Below, one piece after another: positions 46,767-55,728 of a DNA stretch of 64,000 nt. Position numbers and translations under genes: made by a program. Position 1 is the first letter of the stretch. Each line of letters opens with the position of its first letter. The notes below the pieces were generated by a model. That model searched no databases, was not told the DNA's origin, and saw only the letters and a program-made list of their open reading frames with translations. The DNA is taken from NCBI RefSeq assembly GCF_001719045.1, contig NZ_CP015423.1, forward strand, positions 4,649,501 through 4,713,500. Reading direction: 5' to 3'. This stretch comes from Paenibacillus polymyxa (GTDB lineage: Bacteria; Bacillota; Bacilli; Paenibacillales; Paenibacillaceae).

Positions 46767-47891
46767 ATGATAACGGAACCAAAGACCCAGCCGAGTTCCA
46801 CTGCCGTGATTGAACGTGAAGCATACAAGCCGATTACTACCTATGTGCCATGCCGGGAGGTTCCGATCATTGGTACGGATATGTCTTGTAAAGAATTGTT
46901 AGCACTTATGAAAACACAGGAAGACATACCTTGTGTCATTGTTGTGGATAAAAATGATCTTCCATTGGGCATTATTATGAGAGATGCGTACAATCGCCAT
47001 TTTACAGGCAGATTTGCTGCGGCGTTGTTCTATGATAAGCCTGCGGCCATATTTGCCGACCCCGATACATTAATTGTGGATCTAAAAAGCCAGGCATCGG
47101 ACATTGTGGAACTGGCGATGCTGCGCGAAGATCAGCGTTTTTACGATTGTGTGTTGATTAAGGAAGGAACACGGTTACTCGGCGTACTCACGATTCGTGA
47201 TATCCTGTCCGTCGTGCAGCGAATGCAAAGAGAAGCAGACGAAGAGCGGGGCGATGTGATTCGGCATAGCTATGACGGAGTCCAGCGTATTCAGCTCACT
47301 GTGCTGGATGCAGCTAAAGAGGCCGACGACAGTGTGCGGCTAACCCGCTCAATGAGTGAATTATCCCGTCGTGGCAAAGTAGAACTGGAGGATGTTTTGC
47401 TCTCCTATCGTGCAGTCACGGAGCAAATGAAGCGCCAGCATGAGCAGATGACGGCGTTGACCCAATCGCTGAATGACATTGCGCGCATGGCCTCATCCAT
47501 TCGTGCACTGGCAGATCACAGCGGACTGCTAGCGATCAACGCGTCCATTGAAGCGGCGCATGCTGGCGAACACGGACGAGGCTTCCAGATTGTGTCTCAG
47601 GAGGTGCGGAATATGTCACTCCAGACGAAAGCCTTTTCCACGCAGATTACAGGCTTACTCACCCATATCGAGCAAATGCTGCGTGACACCGCTGAACTGA
47701 CGGATACGAGTATGCAGCAGATTCATACAGGCTCTCAATATATATCTGCCGGAACACAAACTTTTGCCAAACTACTGCGGGCTGTCAATGAAATTGAAGC
47801 CAAAAACAGCGAAATGTCCCGTTCCGCAGAGGAAGCGGCTTTGAATGCATCCGAAATTGCGCAGGAGCTTGAGCTCATGCTAAGTTCTTGA
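46767..47891 (+). CDS. Soluble CBS-domain chemoreceptor-like protein
   Basis: A 374-residue protein with AAAGGGGAC before its ATG. Residues 20 to 155 form a tandem CBS pair (CVIVVDKNDLPLGIIMRDAYN; CVLIKEGTRLLGVLTIRDILS, each a CBS strand-helix end). Residues 160 to 374 form a coiled-coil MCP signalling domain with the tip GLLAINASIEAAHAGEHGRGF. No membrane segment is present, so it should be cytosolic. Known MCPs couple to CheA/CheW; no che gene is in the window. It lies between phoP and pstB2-phoU under a predicted Pho promoter, so a phosphate- or nucleotide-sensing role is inferred. The short length of the signalling domain is unusual. Confidence 0.8.
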   Translation: MITEPKTQPSSTAVIEREAYKPITTYVPCREVPIIGTDMSCKELLALMKTQEDIPCVIVVDKNDLPLGIIMRDAYNRHFTGRFAAALFYDKPAAIFADPDTLIVDLKSQASDIVELAMLREDQRFYDCVLIKEGTRLLGVLTIRDILSVVQRMQREADEERGDVIRHSYDGVQRIQLTVLDAAKEADDSVRLTRSMSELSRRGKVELEDVLLSYRAVTEQMKRQHEQMTALTQSLNDIARMASSIRALADHSGLLAINASIEAAHAGEHGRGFQIVSQEVRNMSLQTKAFSTQITGLLTHIEQMLRDTAELTDTSMQQIHTGSQYISAGTQTFAKLLRAVNEIEAKNSEMSRSAEEAALNASEIAQELELMLSS

Positions 47892-47895
47892 TCAT

Positions 47896-47949
47896 TTTAC
47901 ATACCGTTAACAAATCCACCACACTAAATTTACACACAGCTTATATAAT
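47896..47949 (+). promoter_or_regulatory. Candidate PhoP-box promoter of pstB2-phoU
   Basis: TTTACA at 47896, TTAACA at 47907, ACCACA at 47918 and TTTACA at 47929 are all spaced by exactly 11 bp. A perfect TATAAT starts 9 nt later at 47944. It is the strongest of the four Pho-type sites in the window. Confidence 0.68.
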
Positions 47950-48018
47950 CTTCATATTGTGCAAATCAGGTGCAATGCTTGAGGATCATAACTGCAACAC
48001 GAAGGAGATCATAAATCC

Positions 48019-48777
48019 ATGAATGATTCCGTAATCCGGATTGATAAGCTGAATTTATATTATGAGAAATTTCACGCGCTGAAACATATAAACCTCGATA
48101 TTCCTGAAAAAACGGTAACTGCCTTCATCGGCCCGTCCGGCTGCGGCAAATCAACCCTGCTGCGTACGCTGAACCGGATGAATGACATGATACCGGGAAC
48201 GCGTATTGAAGGCACTGTGAGTATCGCAGGTCAGGATATATACGGCGATACTATGGAAGTAGAAACTCTGCGTAAGCAGGTGGGAATGGTTTTTCAACAG
48301 CCTAACCCATTTCCCAAATCCATTTATGATAACGTGGCCTACGGCCCGCGTCTGCATGGAATTCGGCAAAAGGACAAGTTGGACGAATTGGTTGAGCAAA
48401 GCCTGCGGCAGGCGGCACTCTGGGAAGAGGTCAAGGATTTTCTGAAGCGTTCTGCTCTGAGTTTATCCGGTGGACAACAGCAACGGTTGTGCATTGCCCG
48501 GGCGCTTGCTGTACAGCCAGATATTTTGCTTATGGACGAGGCGACATCTGCGCTGGATCCGATCTCCACGATGAAAATTGAAGAACTGGTTCAGGAATTG
48601 CGAGACACGTATACCATTGTCATGGTGACGCATAACATGCATCAGGCAGCCCGTGTGTCCGGTCGAACTGCGTTCTTTTTGAATGGTGTTGTGGTGGAAG
48701 CAGCGGATACAGAGACAATGTTTTCCACGCCGCAAGATTCACGTACAGAAGATTATATTTCAGGGCGATTTGGCTAA
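48019..48777 (+). CDS. pstB: Phosphate ABC transporter ATPase PstB (copy 2)
   Basis: A 252-residue ATPase with AAGGAG before its ATG. Walker [11 protein letters not shown]-loop ([11 protein letters not shown]), signature LSGGQQQR and Walker [10 protein letters not shown] are intact. It is normal in length, unlike copy 1, and is followed after 39 nt by phoU. No permease or binding protein lies next to it, so it probably pairs with the pstCA products at 31681, or works with PhoU in sensing. Confidence 0.92.
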   Translation: MNDSVIRIDKLNLYYEKFHALKHINLDIPEKTVTAFIGPSGCGKSTLLRTLNRMNDMIPGTRIEGTVSIAGQDIYGDTMEVETLRKQVGMVFQQPNPFPKSIYDNVAYGPRLHGIRQKDKLDELVEQSLRQAALWEEVKDFLKRSALSLSGGQQQRLCIARALAVQPDILLMDEATSALDPISTMKIEELVQELRDTYTIVMVTHNMHQAARVSGRTAFFLNGVVVEAADTETMFSTPQDSRTEDYISGRFG

Positions 48778-48816
48778 AGCCTACCAGATGAATATGCCAG
48801 AAGGGGTGACTTCGAA

Positions 48817-49476
48817 ATGATACGTAGAAAAGGTTTTGATGAAGGGTTAGATGAACTGAGAGCCGTACTGCGCGAAATGGGTGCACACGTTTCGAAGGCG
48901 CTCGATCAGGCCATTGAATGTTTGCAGACCAAAAATACAGAATTGGCTCAGCAGGTGGTCAAAAATGATGCATCCCTCAATACGCTGGAAGAGAATATTC
49001 TCGATATGGGTTCCAAGCTCATTATTACCCAGCAGCCGGTAGCGAAGGATTTGCGCCGGATCATTGTTGCATTTAAAATTTCCAGTGATCTGGAACGAAT
49101 GGGCGATTTGGCGCTTGATATTGCCAAGGTGACACTTCGCTTGGAAGGGCAGCAGATCATTAAGCCGCTGGTGGATATTCCGCACATGGCTTCCATTGTT
49201 AAAGAAATGATAGATGATGCGATCAAGTCCTATTTGGATGAAAATACAGATCTGGCCTACAAAATGGCCAAAGAGGATGATCGTGTGGATTCCATGTATA
49301 GCCACATGATCAGCGATCTGTATGCCTTTATGGTAGAAAAGCCGGCAGAGGCTTCACAAGCCATGCTGCAGTTGCTTGTAGGACGATACATTGAACGAAT
49401 TGGTGACCATGCTACGAATATCGGTGAAAGCACTGTATATCTCGTGACAGGGGAGAGACCAGATTTGAACCAGTAG
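48817..49476 (+). CDS. phoU: Phosphate signalling protein PhoU
   Basis: A 219-residue all-helical protein with an AGAAGGGGTG ribosome site. Two PhoU repeats are seen, each with the metal-binding E/D-rich pattern (KISSDLERMGDLALDIAK; YIERIGDHATNIGE). PhoU links the Pst transporter to PhoR and the Pho response. It lies with pstB copy 2 rather than with pstSCAB. Confidence 0.93.
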   Translation: MIRRKGFDEGLDELRAVLREMGAHVSKALDQAIECLQTKNTELAQQVVKNDASLNTLEENILDMGSKLIITQQPVAKDLRRIIVAFKISSDLERMGDLALDIAKVTLRLEGQQIIKPLVDIPHMASIVKEMIDDAIKSYLDENTDLAYKMAKEDDRVDSMYSHMISDLYAFMVEKPAEASQAMLQLLVGRYIERIGDHATNIGESTVYLVTGERPDLNQ

Positions 49477-49492
49477 AGCTTTCAGGTATATA

Positions 49493-49562
49493 GCGGTTGT
49501 TTCTGACCCAGACTTGTCTTTGAGCAAAAGGCAAATTTGGTTAGGAAGCAGCCGTTTTTTTC
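49493..49562 (+). terminator. Terminator of pstB2-phoU
   Basis: CGGTTGTTTCTGACC pairs imperfectly with GGTTAGGAAGCAGCCG around a long loop, and seven T follow. Confidence 0.65.
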
Positions 49563-49652
49563 TGAAAAAGGAGTCTTGTATGTTAAGATAGGAAGAGGAA
49601 TGCGTAAAACGTAAGAACGTTACGATGCATTGATGAACTTGCGAGGTGCTAA

Positions 49653-52307
49653 ATGGATAAACTCATGCTTATAGATGGTAACAGTATCATTTACCGGGCG
49701 TTTTTTGCTATGCCACCGTTAACGAATTCGAGCGGGCAGCAGACGAACGCGGTGTACGGATTTACGACGATGTTATTGCGGCTCTTGGAGGAGCACAAAC
49801 CAACACATATTCTGGTTGCCTTCGATGCTGGTAAAATAACGTTTCGCCATAAAGGATACGAGGATTACAAAGGTGGACGGGAGAAAACACCGCCAGAGCT
49901 GTCCCAGCAATTTCCGTTGCTGAAAGAGCTATTGACCGCTTTTGGCATTGCTCAGTTTGAACTGGATGGCTATGAGGCGGACGATATTATAGGCACCCTC
50001 TCCAAGACAGCGGACGAAGCCGGTTTCAATGTGCTGGTCGTGACCGGGGACAAGGATATGCTTCAATTGGCTTCAGATCATGTCACAGTCGGCTTGACCC
50101 GCAAAGGGGTTACTGAGGTGGAGACGTATGGACCTGAGCAAATTCAGGAACGATATGGCCTGAAGCCGCTGCAAATTATTGACCTTAAGGGTCTGATGGG
50201 CGATACGTCGGACAATATTCCTGGTATTCCCGGCGTGGGTGAAAAAACAGCGCTCAAGCTGCTGCATCAATACGGTTCAGTTGAAGAAGTGCTGGCGCAC
50301 ACGAATGAGCTGAAGGGCAAAATGAAAGAACGCGTTGAGACACATGCTGACGATGCGCGAATGAGCAAAGATTTGGCGACCATTTATCGGGATGTAACGT
50401 TGGACAAGCAGCTGGAAGATGTGGCCTTTGGTGGGCTGCAGGCAGAAACGGCCGGGCCAGCTCTGGCGAAGCTAGAGTTCAAGTCCTTGCTGGAGCGTTT
50501 ATCCTTTTCAGGTGAGGTTGGCAGTACTGGGGTAGACGTAGAGGAAGCCGCGGCTGACGTAACAGTGCTGGATGAGCAGCGGATTAGCGAATTGGTAGAA
50601 GTGTTGGATCATGTGGATGTGCTGCATGTAGAGACGCATGGTGATAATCCGCATCATGCTGACATCGTAGGTCTGATATTCGCTGCAACGGGGCAGCAGT
50701 ATTTTATGACGCTGGATGTACTGCAAAGCGATGCAGCTTCATCTATTCGCGAATGGCTTGCTGACCCTGAACGCAAAAAACGTGGTCATGATCTGCATCG
50801 TACGGATTTGGCTTTACACTGGCATGGAATTGAGTTTGCAGGGGCCGAGTTTGATGTGCAACTGGCAGGGTACTTGCTGGACCCGACCGATGCAAACCAG
50901 ACATTGAGCGGATTGGCAGCCAAATATGGTTTGTCTTCGATCCGTCCAGACGAAGAAGTGTTCGGTAAAGGAGCTAAATATAAAGTCCCTGACGTGGATG
51001 TACTGTCCGATCATGTGGCGCGTAAGGCAGCGGTGATTGAAGCTTTGGTGCCTGTACAGCAGGCGGAGCTGGAAAAAACGGAAATGCACAAGCTGTTTCA
51101 TGAGCTGGAGATGCCGTTGTCCCGCATTTTGGCGGATATGGAGAAGCAGGGCATTTTGGTGAACGTAGAAGAACTGCGCGCTTTGGGGAAAGAATTTGAA
51201 GCCCAGATTGCAACATTGGTGGGTGAAATCTACAGCATTGCCGGTGTAGAGTTCAATCTGAATTCGCCCAAGCAGTTGGGTGAGATTTTGTTTGATAGAC
51301 TGGGTTTACCTGTCATTAAAAAGACGAAAACGGGGTACTCGACCGATGCGGAGGTATTGGAAAAGCTGGCCCCCTATCATGATATTGTGCAAAATATTTT
51401 GCAGTACCGCACCATTGCCAAACTCCAATCGACGTATGTCGAAGGATTGCTGAAAGAAATTTCGGAGAAAACGGGTAAGGTGCATACGTATTTCCGGCAG
51501 ACGGTTGCAGCAACTGGACGCTTGAGCAGTCAATTTCCGAATTTGCAAAACATTCCGATTCGTCTTGAAGAGGGTCGCAAAATCCGCAAAGTATTTGTTC
51601 CGTCCGAACCGGGCTGGTCTATTTTGGCGGCAGACTACTCACAGATCGAGCTGCGGGTGCTGGCTGATATTTCGGATGATGAACGTTTGAAGGAGGCCTT
51701 TGTCCACGATATGGACATCCATACCAAGACCGCATCCGATGTGTTTGGGGTAGCAGCGGAAGATGTGGACTCCAATATGCGGCGTTCTGCGAAGGCAGTC
51801 AACTTTGGGATTGTCTATGGGATCAGTGATTATGGTCTGTCACAAAATTTGAATATTACGCGGAAGGAAGCGGCTCGTTTTATCGACCAGTATTTTGATG
51901 TGTTCCAAGGCGTTCGCCGTTACATGGATGATATTGTGAAGGATGCGAAGCGGGACGGCTACGTAAAAACGCTGTTGGAACGCAGACGCTATTTGCCGGA
52001 GATTAACGCCAGCAATTTCAACCTGCGTTCATTCGCTGAGCGTACAGCGATGAATACGCCGATTCAAGGTACCGCAGCCGATATTATCAAGTTGGCGATG
52101 GTACAGATGGATGAGGCCTTACGTGAACGTAAACTTCGCAGCAGAATGCTGCTCCAAGTACATGATGAGCTTGTGTTCGAGGTTCCGCCTGAGGAAATGG
52201 AAACGATGAAAGAGCTTGTCCCGGCTACCATGGAAGCCGCATTAAAGCTGGCTGTGCCGCTCAAAGCCGAAGTAAGCTATGGCAGCAATTGGTATGAGGC
52301 CAAGTAA
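49653..52307 (+). CDS. polA: DNA polymerase I
   Basis: An 884-residue family A polymerase. Residues 1 to 290 form the 5'-nuclease (DGNSIIYRAFFA, DGYEADDIIGTL, GDTSDNIPG). Residues about 305 to 475 form the 3'-5' exonuclease fold, but the catalytic DxE is replaced by V-E-T and other acidic sites are lost, so proofreading should be absent, as in Bacillus relatives. Residues 490 to 884 form the polymerase: motif A DYSQIELRVLADIS near 659, motif B RRSAKAVNFGIVYG near 710 and motif C VHDELVFEV near 837. It fills gaps in repair and after RNA primer removal. mutM follows. Confidence 0.95.
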   Translation: MDKLMLIDGNSIIYRAFFAMPPLTNSSGQQTNAVYGFTTMLLRLLEEHKPTHILVAFDAGKITFRHKGYEDYKGGREKTPPELSQQFPLLKELLTAFGIAQFELDGYEADDIIGTLSKTADEAGFNVLVVTGDKDMLQLASDHVTVGLTRKGVTEVETYGPEQIQERYGLKPLQIIDLKGLMGDTSDNIPGIPGVGEKTALKLLHQYGSVEEVLAHTNELKGKMKERVETHADDARMSKDLATIYRDVTLDKQLEDVAFGGLQAETAGPALAKLEFKSLLERLSFSGEVGSTGVDVEEAAADVTVLDEQRISELVEVLDHVDVLHVETHGDNPHHADIVGLIFAATGQQYFMTLDVLQSDAASSIREWLADPERKKRGHDLHRTDLALHWHGIEFAGAEFDVQLAGYLLDPTDANQTLSGLAAKYGLSSIRPDEEVFGKGAKYKVPDVDVLSDHVARKAAVIEALVPVQQAELEKTEMHKLFHELEMPLSRILADMEKQGILVNVEELRALGKEFEAQIATLVGEIYSIAGVEFNLNSPKQLGEILFDRLGLPVIKKTKTGYSTDAEVLEKLAPYHDIVQNILQYRTIAKLQSTYVEGLLKEISEKTGKVHTYFRQTVAATGRLSSQFPNLQNIPIRLEEGRKIRKVFVPSEPGWSILAADYSQIELRVLADISDDERLKEAFVHDMDIHTKTASDVFGVAAEDVDSNMRRSAKAVNFGIVYGISDYGLSQNLNITRKEAARFIDQYFDVFQGVRRYMDDIVKDAKRDGYVKTLLERRRYLPEINASNFNLRSFAERTAMNTPIQGTAADIIKLAMVQMDEALRERKLRSRMLLQVHDELVFEVPPEEMETMKELVPATMEAALKLAVPLKAEVSYGSNWYEAK

Positions 52308-52378
52308 TATATTTCAATGAGTAGATAGTCCCAATTTGACGCTGCTTCCGTTATAATATAGGGTGAGGTGAAGACATC

Positions 52379-53209
52379 ATGCCGGAATTACCGGAAGTAG
52401 AAACCATTAAACGAACGCTAAACGAGCTTATCGTTGATAAACATATAGATCATGTCACCGTTAATTTGCCGCGGATCATTCAACGGCCCGATGATATCCA
52501 CGCTTTTGCGATGGAATTGGCCGATCACCGGATTACAGGGGTTGAGAGACGCGGAAAGTTTCTGCGGATTTTGCTGGACGGGCTGGTGCTGGTCTCCCAT
52601 CTTCGAATGGAAGGGCGATATGGATTGTATTCGCAACATGATCCTGTGGAAAAGCATACCCATGTCATCTTTCATTTTAAAGATGGTACGGAGCTGCGTT
52701 ATCAGGATGTGCGCCAGTTTGGCACAATGCACTTATTTCCGGCAGGACAGGATTTGCTGGAAAAGCCGCTGAACAAGCTCGGTTTGGAACCGATGGACGA
52801 GGCCTTTACACCCGAAATGCTGCGTGTCGCTGTTGGAACTCGTTCGACTTCGATCAAGGCAGCGCTGTTAAACCAGTCATATGTGGTGGGCATTGGGAAT
52901 ATTTATGTAGATGAATCGTTGTTTAAGGCGGGGATTCATCCAGCACAGCCAGCCAAAAGCCTAACGGATAGCCAATTTCATGTCTTGCATGAAGCTATTG
53001 TCTCCACGCTGGGTGCGTCGATTCAGGTTGGAGGCTCGTCCATTAAATCGTTCGTTAATGGACAGGGTAAAACGGGCGACTTCCAGCATCAATTGCAAAT
53101 CTATGGACGTAACGCGAAGCCTTGTGTTAACTGTGGCACATTGATCGAAAAATCTGTCGTAGCCGGACGTGGCACACATCATTGTCCGGTCTGCCAGCCT
53201 CTGCGCTAA
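52379..53209 (+). CDS. mutM: Formamidopyrimidine-DNA glycosylase
   Basis: A 276-residue base-excision repair glycosylase. The catalytic Pro2 and Glu3 start the protein (MPELPEVE), the helix-two-turn-helix region holds GIGNIYVDESLF, and the C-terminal zinc finger CVNCG/CPVC is complete. It removes 8-oxoguanine and formamidopyrimidines. GGTGAGG precedes the ATG. The polA-mutM-ytaF-coaE order is shared with Bacillus. Confidence 0.95.
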   Translation: MPELPEVETIKRTLNELIVDKHIDHVTVNLPRIIQRPDDIHAFAMELADHRITGVERRGKFLRILLDGLVLVSHLRMEGRYGLYSQHDPVEKHTHVIFHFKDGTELRYQDVRQFGTMHLFPAGQDLLEKPLNKLGLEPMDEAFTPEMLRVAVGTRSTSIKAALLNQSYVVGIGNIYVDESLFKAGIHPAQPAKSLTDSQFHVLHEAIVSTLGASIQVGGSSIKSFVNGQGKTGDFQHQLQIYGRNAKPCVNCGTLIEKSVVAGRGTHHCPVCQPLR

Positions 53210-53320
53210 ACAGGCACAGTCACCCCAAGCCCATCCCTCTCATATATTGTTCCAAGTACCAATACTGCGGAGGGTTTCGGTTGTTATAAGGCCCTGCCTT
53301 CGCAATGGGAGGGAATTGGA

Positions 53321-54112
53321 GTGGCTAATCATTGGGGAGCCCTGCTGTTACTGGCATTTGCGCTAAGTTTGGACAGTTTCGGAGTCGGTGTTACATATGG
53401 TCTGCGCAAAATGAAAATTCCACTGTTGTCGATTGCTATCATCTCCGTATGTTCAGGTTTGGTGATCGGCATATCCATGCAATTGGGCGCATTACTATCT
53501 CATGTTCTGTCTCCTGTATATACGACCGTTTTCGGCGCTGTCATCCTGATCTGTATCGGCTGTTACTCTTTGATTCAAGCTCTGCACCGCAAAGAGGATT
53601 CGCCAGAGGATTCAGCGGAAGCCTCTCGGCGGCTGCTTCTTACAGAACAGACTGATCCAGTGAGCAGATCTGTTCTTGGAGAGAAGAAGAGTATAGAGGA
53701 TGCTGATACAGAGTCTTTCCTTAGCTCAAGAAAAGATCTGTCGGCAGAAGCTTCTGTGGAGCAGCAGGAGCGAACGCTATTTTCTCTGGAGTTCCGCAAA
53801 TGGGGACTTGTTATTCGGATTCTTCGAAGTCCGTCTGCTGCGGATATGGACCGTTCCGGCAGTATATCTGCTACCGAAGCGGTTTGGCTGGGCATTGCAT
53901 TATCGGTCGATGCGTTCGGAGCGGGACTCGGGGCAGCTATGCTTGGTTTTCAACCACTGTCTACTGCGCTGGCTATTACGTTATTCAGTGGAACATTTTT
54001 AATTGCAGGGATGAAGGCAGGCTTCTTTCTATCAGCATTTCGATTTATGAAGGCGCTGGGTGTATTGCCGGCATTATTACTGATTATGATGGGCATATTG
54101 AAGCTGTTATGA
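53321..54112 (+). CDS. ytaF: Sporulation membrane protein YtaF (MntP-like)
   Basis: A 263-residue membrane protein starting at GTG with GGGAGG 7 nt upstream. Two three-helix blocks each carry the MntP-type motif (FALSLDSFGVG; IALSVDAFGAG), joined by a hydrophilic loop of about 90 residues that is rich in Ser and Glu. The loop ends with DMDRSGSISATE, a perfect 12-residue EF-hand loop pattern. Bacillus YtaF is a sporulation-linked member of the manganese-efflux pump superfamily. coaE follows 11 nt later and is probably co-transcribed. Confidence 0.87.
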   Translation: MANHWGALLLLAFALSLDSFGVGVTYGLRKMKIPLLSIAIISVCSGLVIGISMQLGALLSHVLSPVYTTVFGAVILICIGCYSLIQALHRKEDSPEDSAEASRRLLLTEQTDPVSRSVLGEKKSIEDADTESFLSSRKDLSAEASVEQQERTLFSLEFRKWGLVIRILRSPSAADMDRSGSISATEAVWLGIALSVDAFGAGLGAAMLGFQPLSTALAITLFSGTFLIAGMKAGFFLSAFRFMKALGVLPALLLIMMGILKLL

Positions 54113-54123
54113 GGTGAAAGAGC

Positions 54124-54720
54124 ATGAATATCGGATTAACCGGAGGTATTGCTACCGGAAAAAGCACCGTGTCGGCTCTTTTGGTCGCCAAAGGTGCGCT
54201 GCTGATCGACGCAGATGCCATTGCCCGGGAAGTCATGCTTCCGGGGCATCCGGTGCTGGCGGCGGTCATACAGCATTTTGGACAAGCTATAGTGAACAAT
54301 GACGGAACCCTGCACCGCAAAAAACTGGGTGAGATTGTATTCGGAGACCCTGCCCAGCGGCAGGCACTTAACGATATTACACATCCTGCTATTCGTGAGG
54401 AAATGCGTATGCGCATGGAAGCATATGAACGGGAACAGCCGGACAAGCTTGTTTTGGCAGATATCCCGTTACTGTACGAGTCCGGGCTGGAGAGCTTGTA
54501 CGAGGAAATTATGGTTGTGTACGTACCACGTGATATTCAGCTCCAGCGTCTGATGCTCAGAGACGGTCTGACGGAGGAGCAAGCTGGACTTAGGCTGTCC
54601 GCACAAATGGATATTGAACAAAAGAAAAGCTTGGCCGATATCGTTATCGATAATAGCGGAACACAGACTGAGACGAAGCGACAAATTGATCAATTTTGGC
54701 AGCGGAAGGGACTTGCATGA
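54124..54720 (+). CDS. coaE: Dephospho-CoA kinase
   Basis: A 198-residue P-loop kinase with GAGGTGAAAG before its ATG. Walker A GGIATGKST, the DADAIARE segment and the LADIPLLYESGLE motif are typical. It adds the 3'-phosphate in the last step of coenzyme A synthesis. Its stop overlaps the next start (ATGA). Confidence 0.94.
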   Translation: MNIGLTGGIATGKSTVSALLVAKGALLIDADAIAREVMLPGHPVLAAVIQHFGQAIVNNDGTLHRKKLGEIVFGDPAQRQALNDITHPAIREEMRMRMEAYEREQPDKLVLADIPLLYESGLESLYEEIMVVYVPRDIQLQRLMLRDGLTEEQAGLRLSAQMDIEQKKSLADIVIDNSGTQTETKRQIDQFWQRKGLA

Positions 54721-55280
54721 ATATTTTGCGAAAGAAAAGAGTCCTGCTCACTTTGTTTGTCGGGTTTGTCCTGATCCTGTTCCTTAATTCAAATTGGATG
54801 TCCTGGTTTTATCCAATTCAATATAAGGATGAGATTCGGCAGTATTCACAAACGTATGAAGTGGACCCATTTTTGGTGGCGTCTATTATCCGTGTAGAAA
54901 CCAATTTTAAAACCAGCAAGCAGTCGCATAAGGGTGCACTGGGCCTGATGCAGATTATGCCGAATACGGCAAATTGGATTATGGACAGCGCCCAGATTCA
55001 AAAGGTTCCGCTGGACAGTGTCAAGCACGAGCCTGGCACCAATATTGAGCTGGGAACCTGGTATTTGCATAACCTATCCATAAAGTTTCAGGATAATCCT
55101 GTAGCAATCGTAGCTGCTTACAATGCAGGGCCGGGTAAAGTTCAAGAGTGGCTGGATAAGGGAGTGTGGGATGGAAAAGAAGAGTCCATTAAGCAAATCC
55201 CTTTTGGTGAGACACGACATTATGTACAGCGGGTCATTTATTACTACAGGCAATACACGAAAATTTATAATGATTTTTAA
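54717..55280 (+). CDS. Membrane-anchored lytic transglycosylase (SLT family)
   Basis: The ATG at 54717 overlaps the coaE stop and has GAAGGGA upstream. The 187-residue protein has a membrane anchor (about 9 to 27) followed by a soluble transglycosylase domain with catalytic Glu61 in IIRVETNF, the GALGLMQIMP motif and AAYNAGPG. It should cut peptidoglycan glycan strands outside the membrane. The same place in Bacillus carries a similar lytic gene (ytaG is coaE), so the operon with coaE may be old. Confidence 0.9.
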   Translation: MNILRKKRVLLTLFVGFVLILFLNSNWMSWFYPIQYKDEIRQYSQTYEVDPFLVASIIRVETNFKTSKQSHKGALGLMQIMPNTANWIMDSAQIQKVPLDSVKHEPGTNIELGTWYLHNLSIKFQDNPVAIVAAYNAGPGKVQEWLDKGVWDGKEESIKQIPFGETRHYVQRVIYYYRQYTKIYNDF

Positions 55281-55398
55281 ATGACAAGTTAATGACATGA
55301 TGAGCCTTTTCGCTTTAAAATGAAAAAAGCGCAGGACAGGCTGTTTTTAGCAGCCCATCCATACACTTTATCTTGTTATTTCTGCATTATTACCGCGA

Positions 55399-55623
55399 TT
55401 ATTGGTATTGACCTGCCAATTGTTGTTCGGCGATCGTTACGAGGCGTTTTGTGATGTAGCCCCCGATCGAACCGTTCTCATAGGAAGTCATGTTACCTTG
55501 GTAACCATCTTGAGGAATGCTGATACCCAGCTCTTGAGCGATTTCATATTTCATTTGCTCCAGAGCGCCGGAGGATCTGCTGACTACCAGATTGTTGGAG
55601 TTGCCATTGTTTCCTTGTGCCAT
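55399..55623 (-). CDS. Alpha/beta-type small acid-soluble spore protein
   Basis: A 74-residue protein with GAGGAGGTG before its ATG. Both SASP signatures are seen: KYEIAQELG, where the germination protease cuts, and SIGGYITKRLVTIAEQQL. These proteins coat and protect spore DNA and serve as amino acid store in germination. The gene is a single unit; a sigma-G-like promoter lies upstream. The N-terminal 12 residues are Asn/Gly-rich, which is common. Confidence 0.93.
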   Translation of the reverse strand: MAQGNNGNSNNLVVSRSSGALEQMKYEIAQELGISIPQDGYQGNMTSYENGSIGGYITKRLVTIAEQQLAGQYQ

Positions 55624-55654
55624 TGTTGTTCACCTCCTCGCGATATGGTAAACA

Positions 55655-55684
55655 TATTATGATCCGTTTTGACAAAATTATTAC
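55655..55684 (-). promoter_or_regulatory. Candidate sigma-G promoter of the SASP gene
   Basis: On the minus strand the -10-like CATAATA (one change from CATACTA) follows a -35-like GTAATA by 17 nt, 32 nt before the SASP start. Forespore expression is expected. Confidence 0.45.
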
Positions 55685-55728
55685 TAAGAATCTTCGGGAA
55701 TTTATTGGAAAAAGAAAGTGGTGAGATT

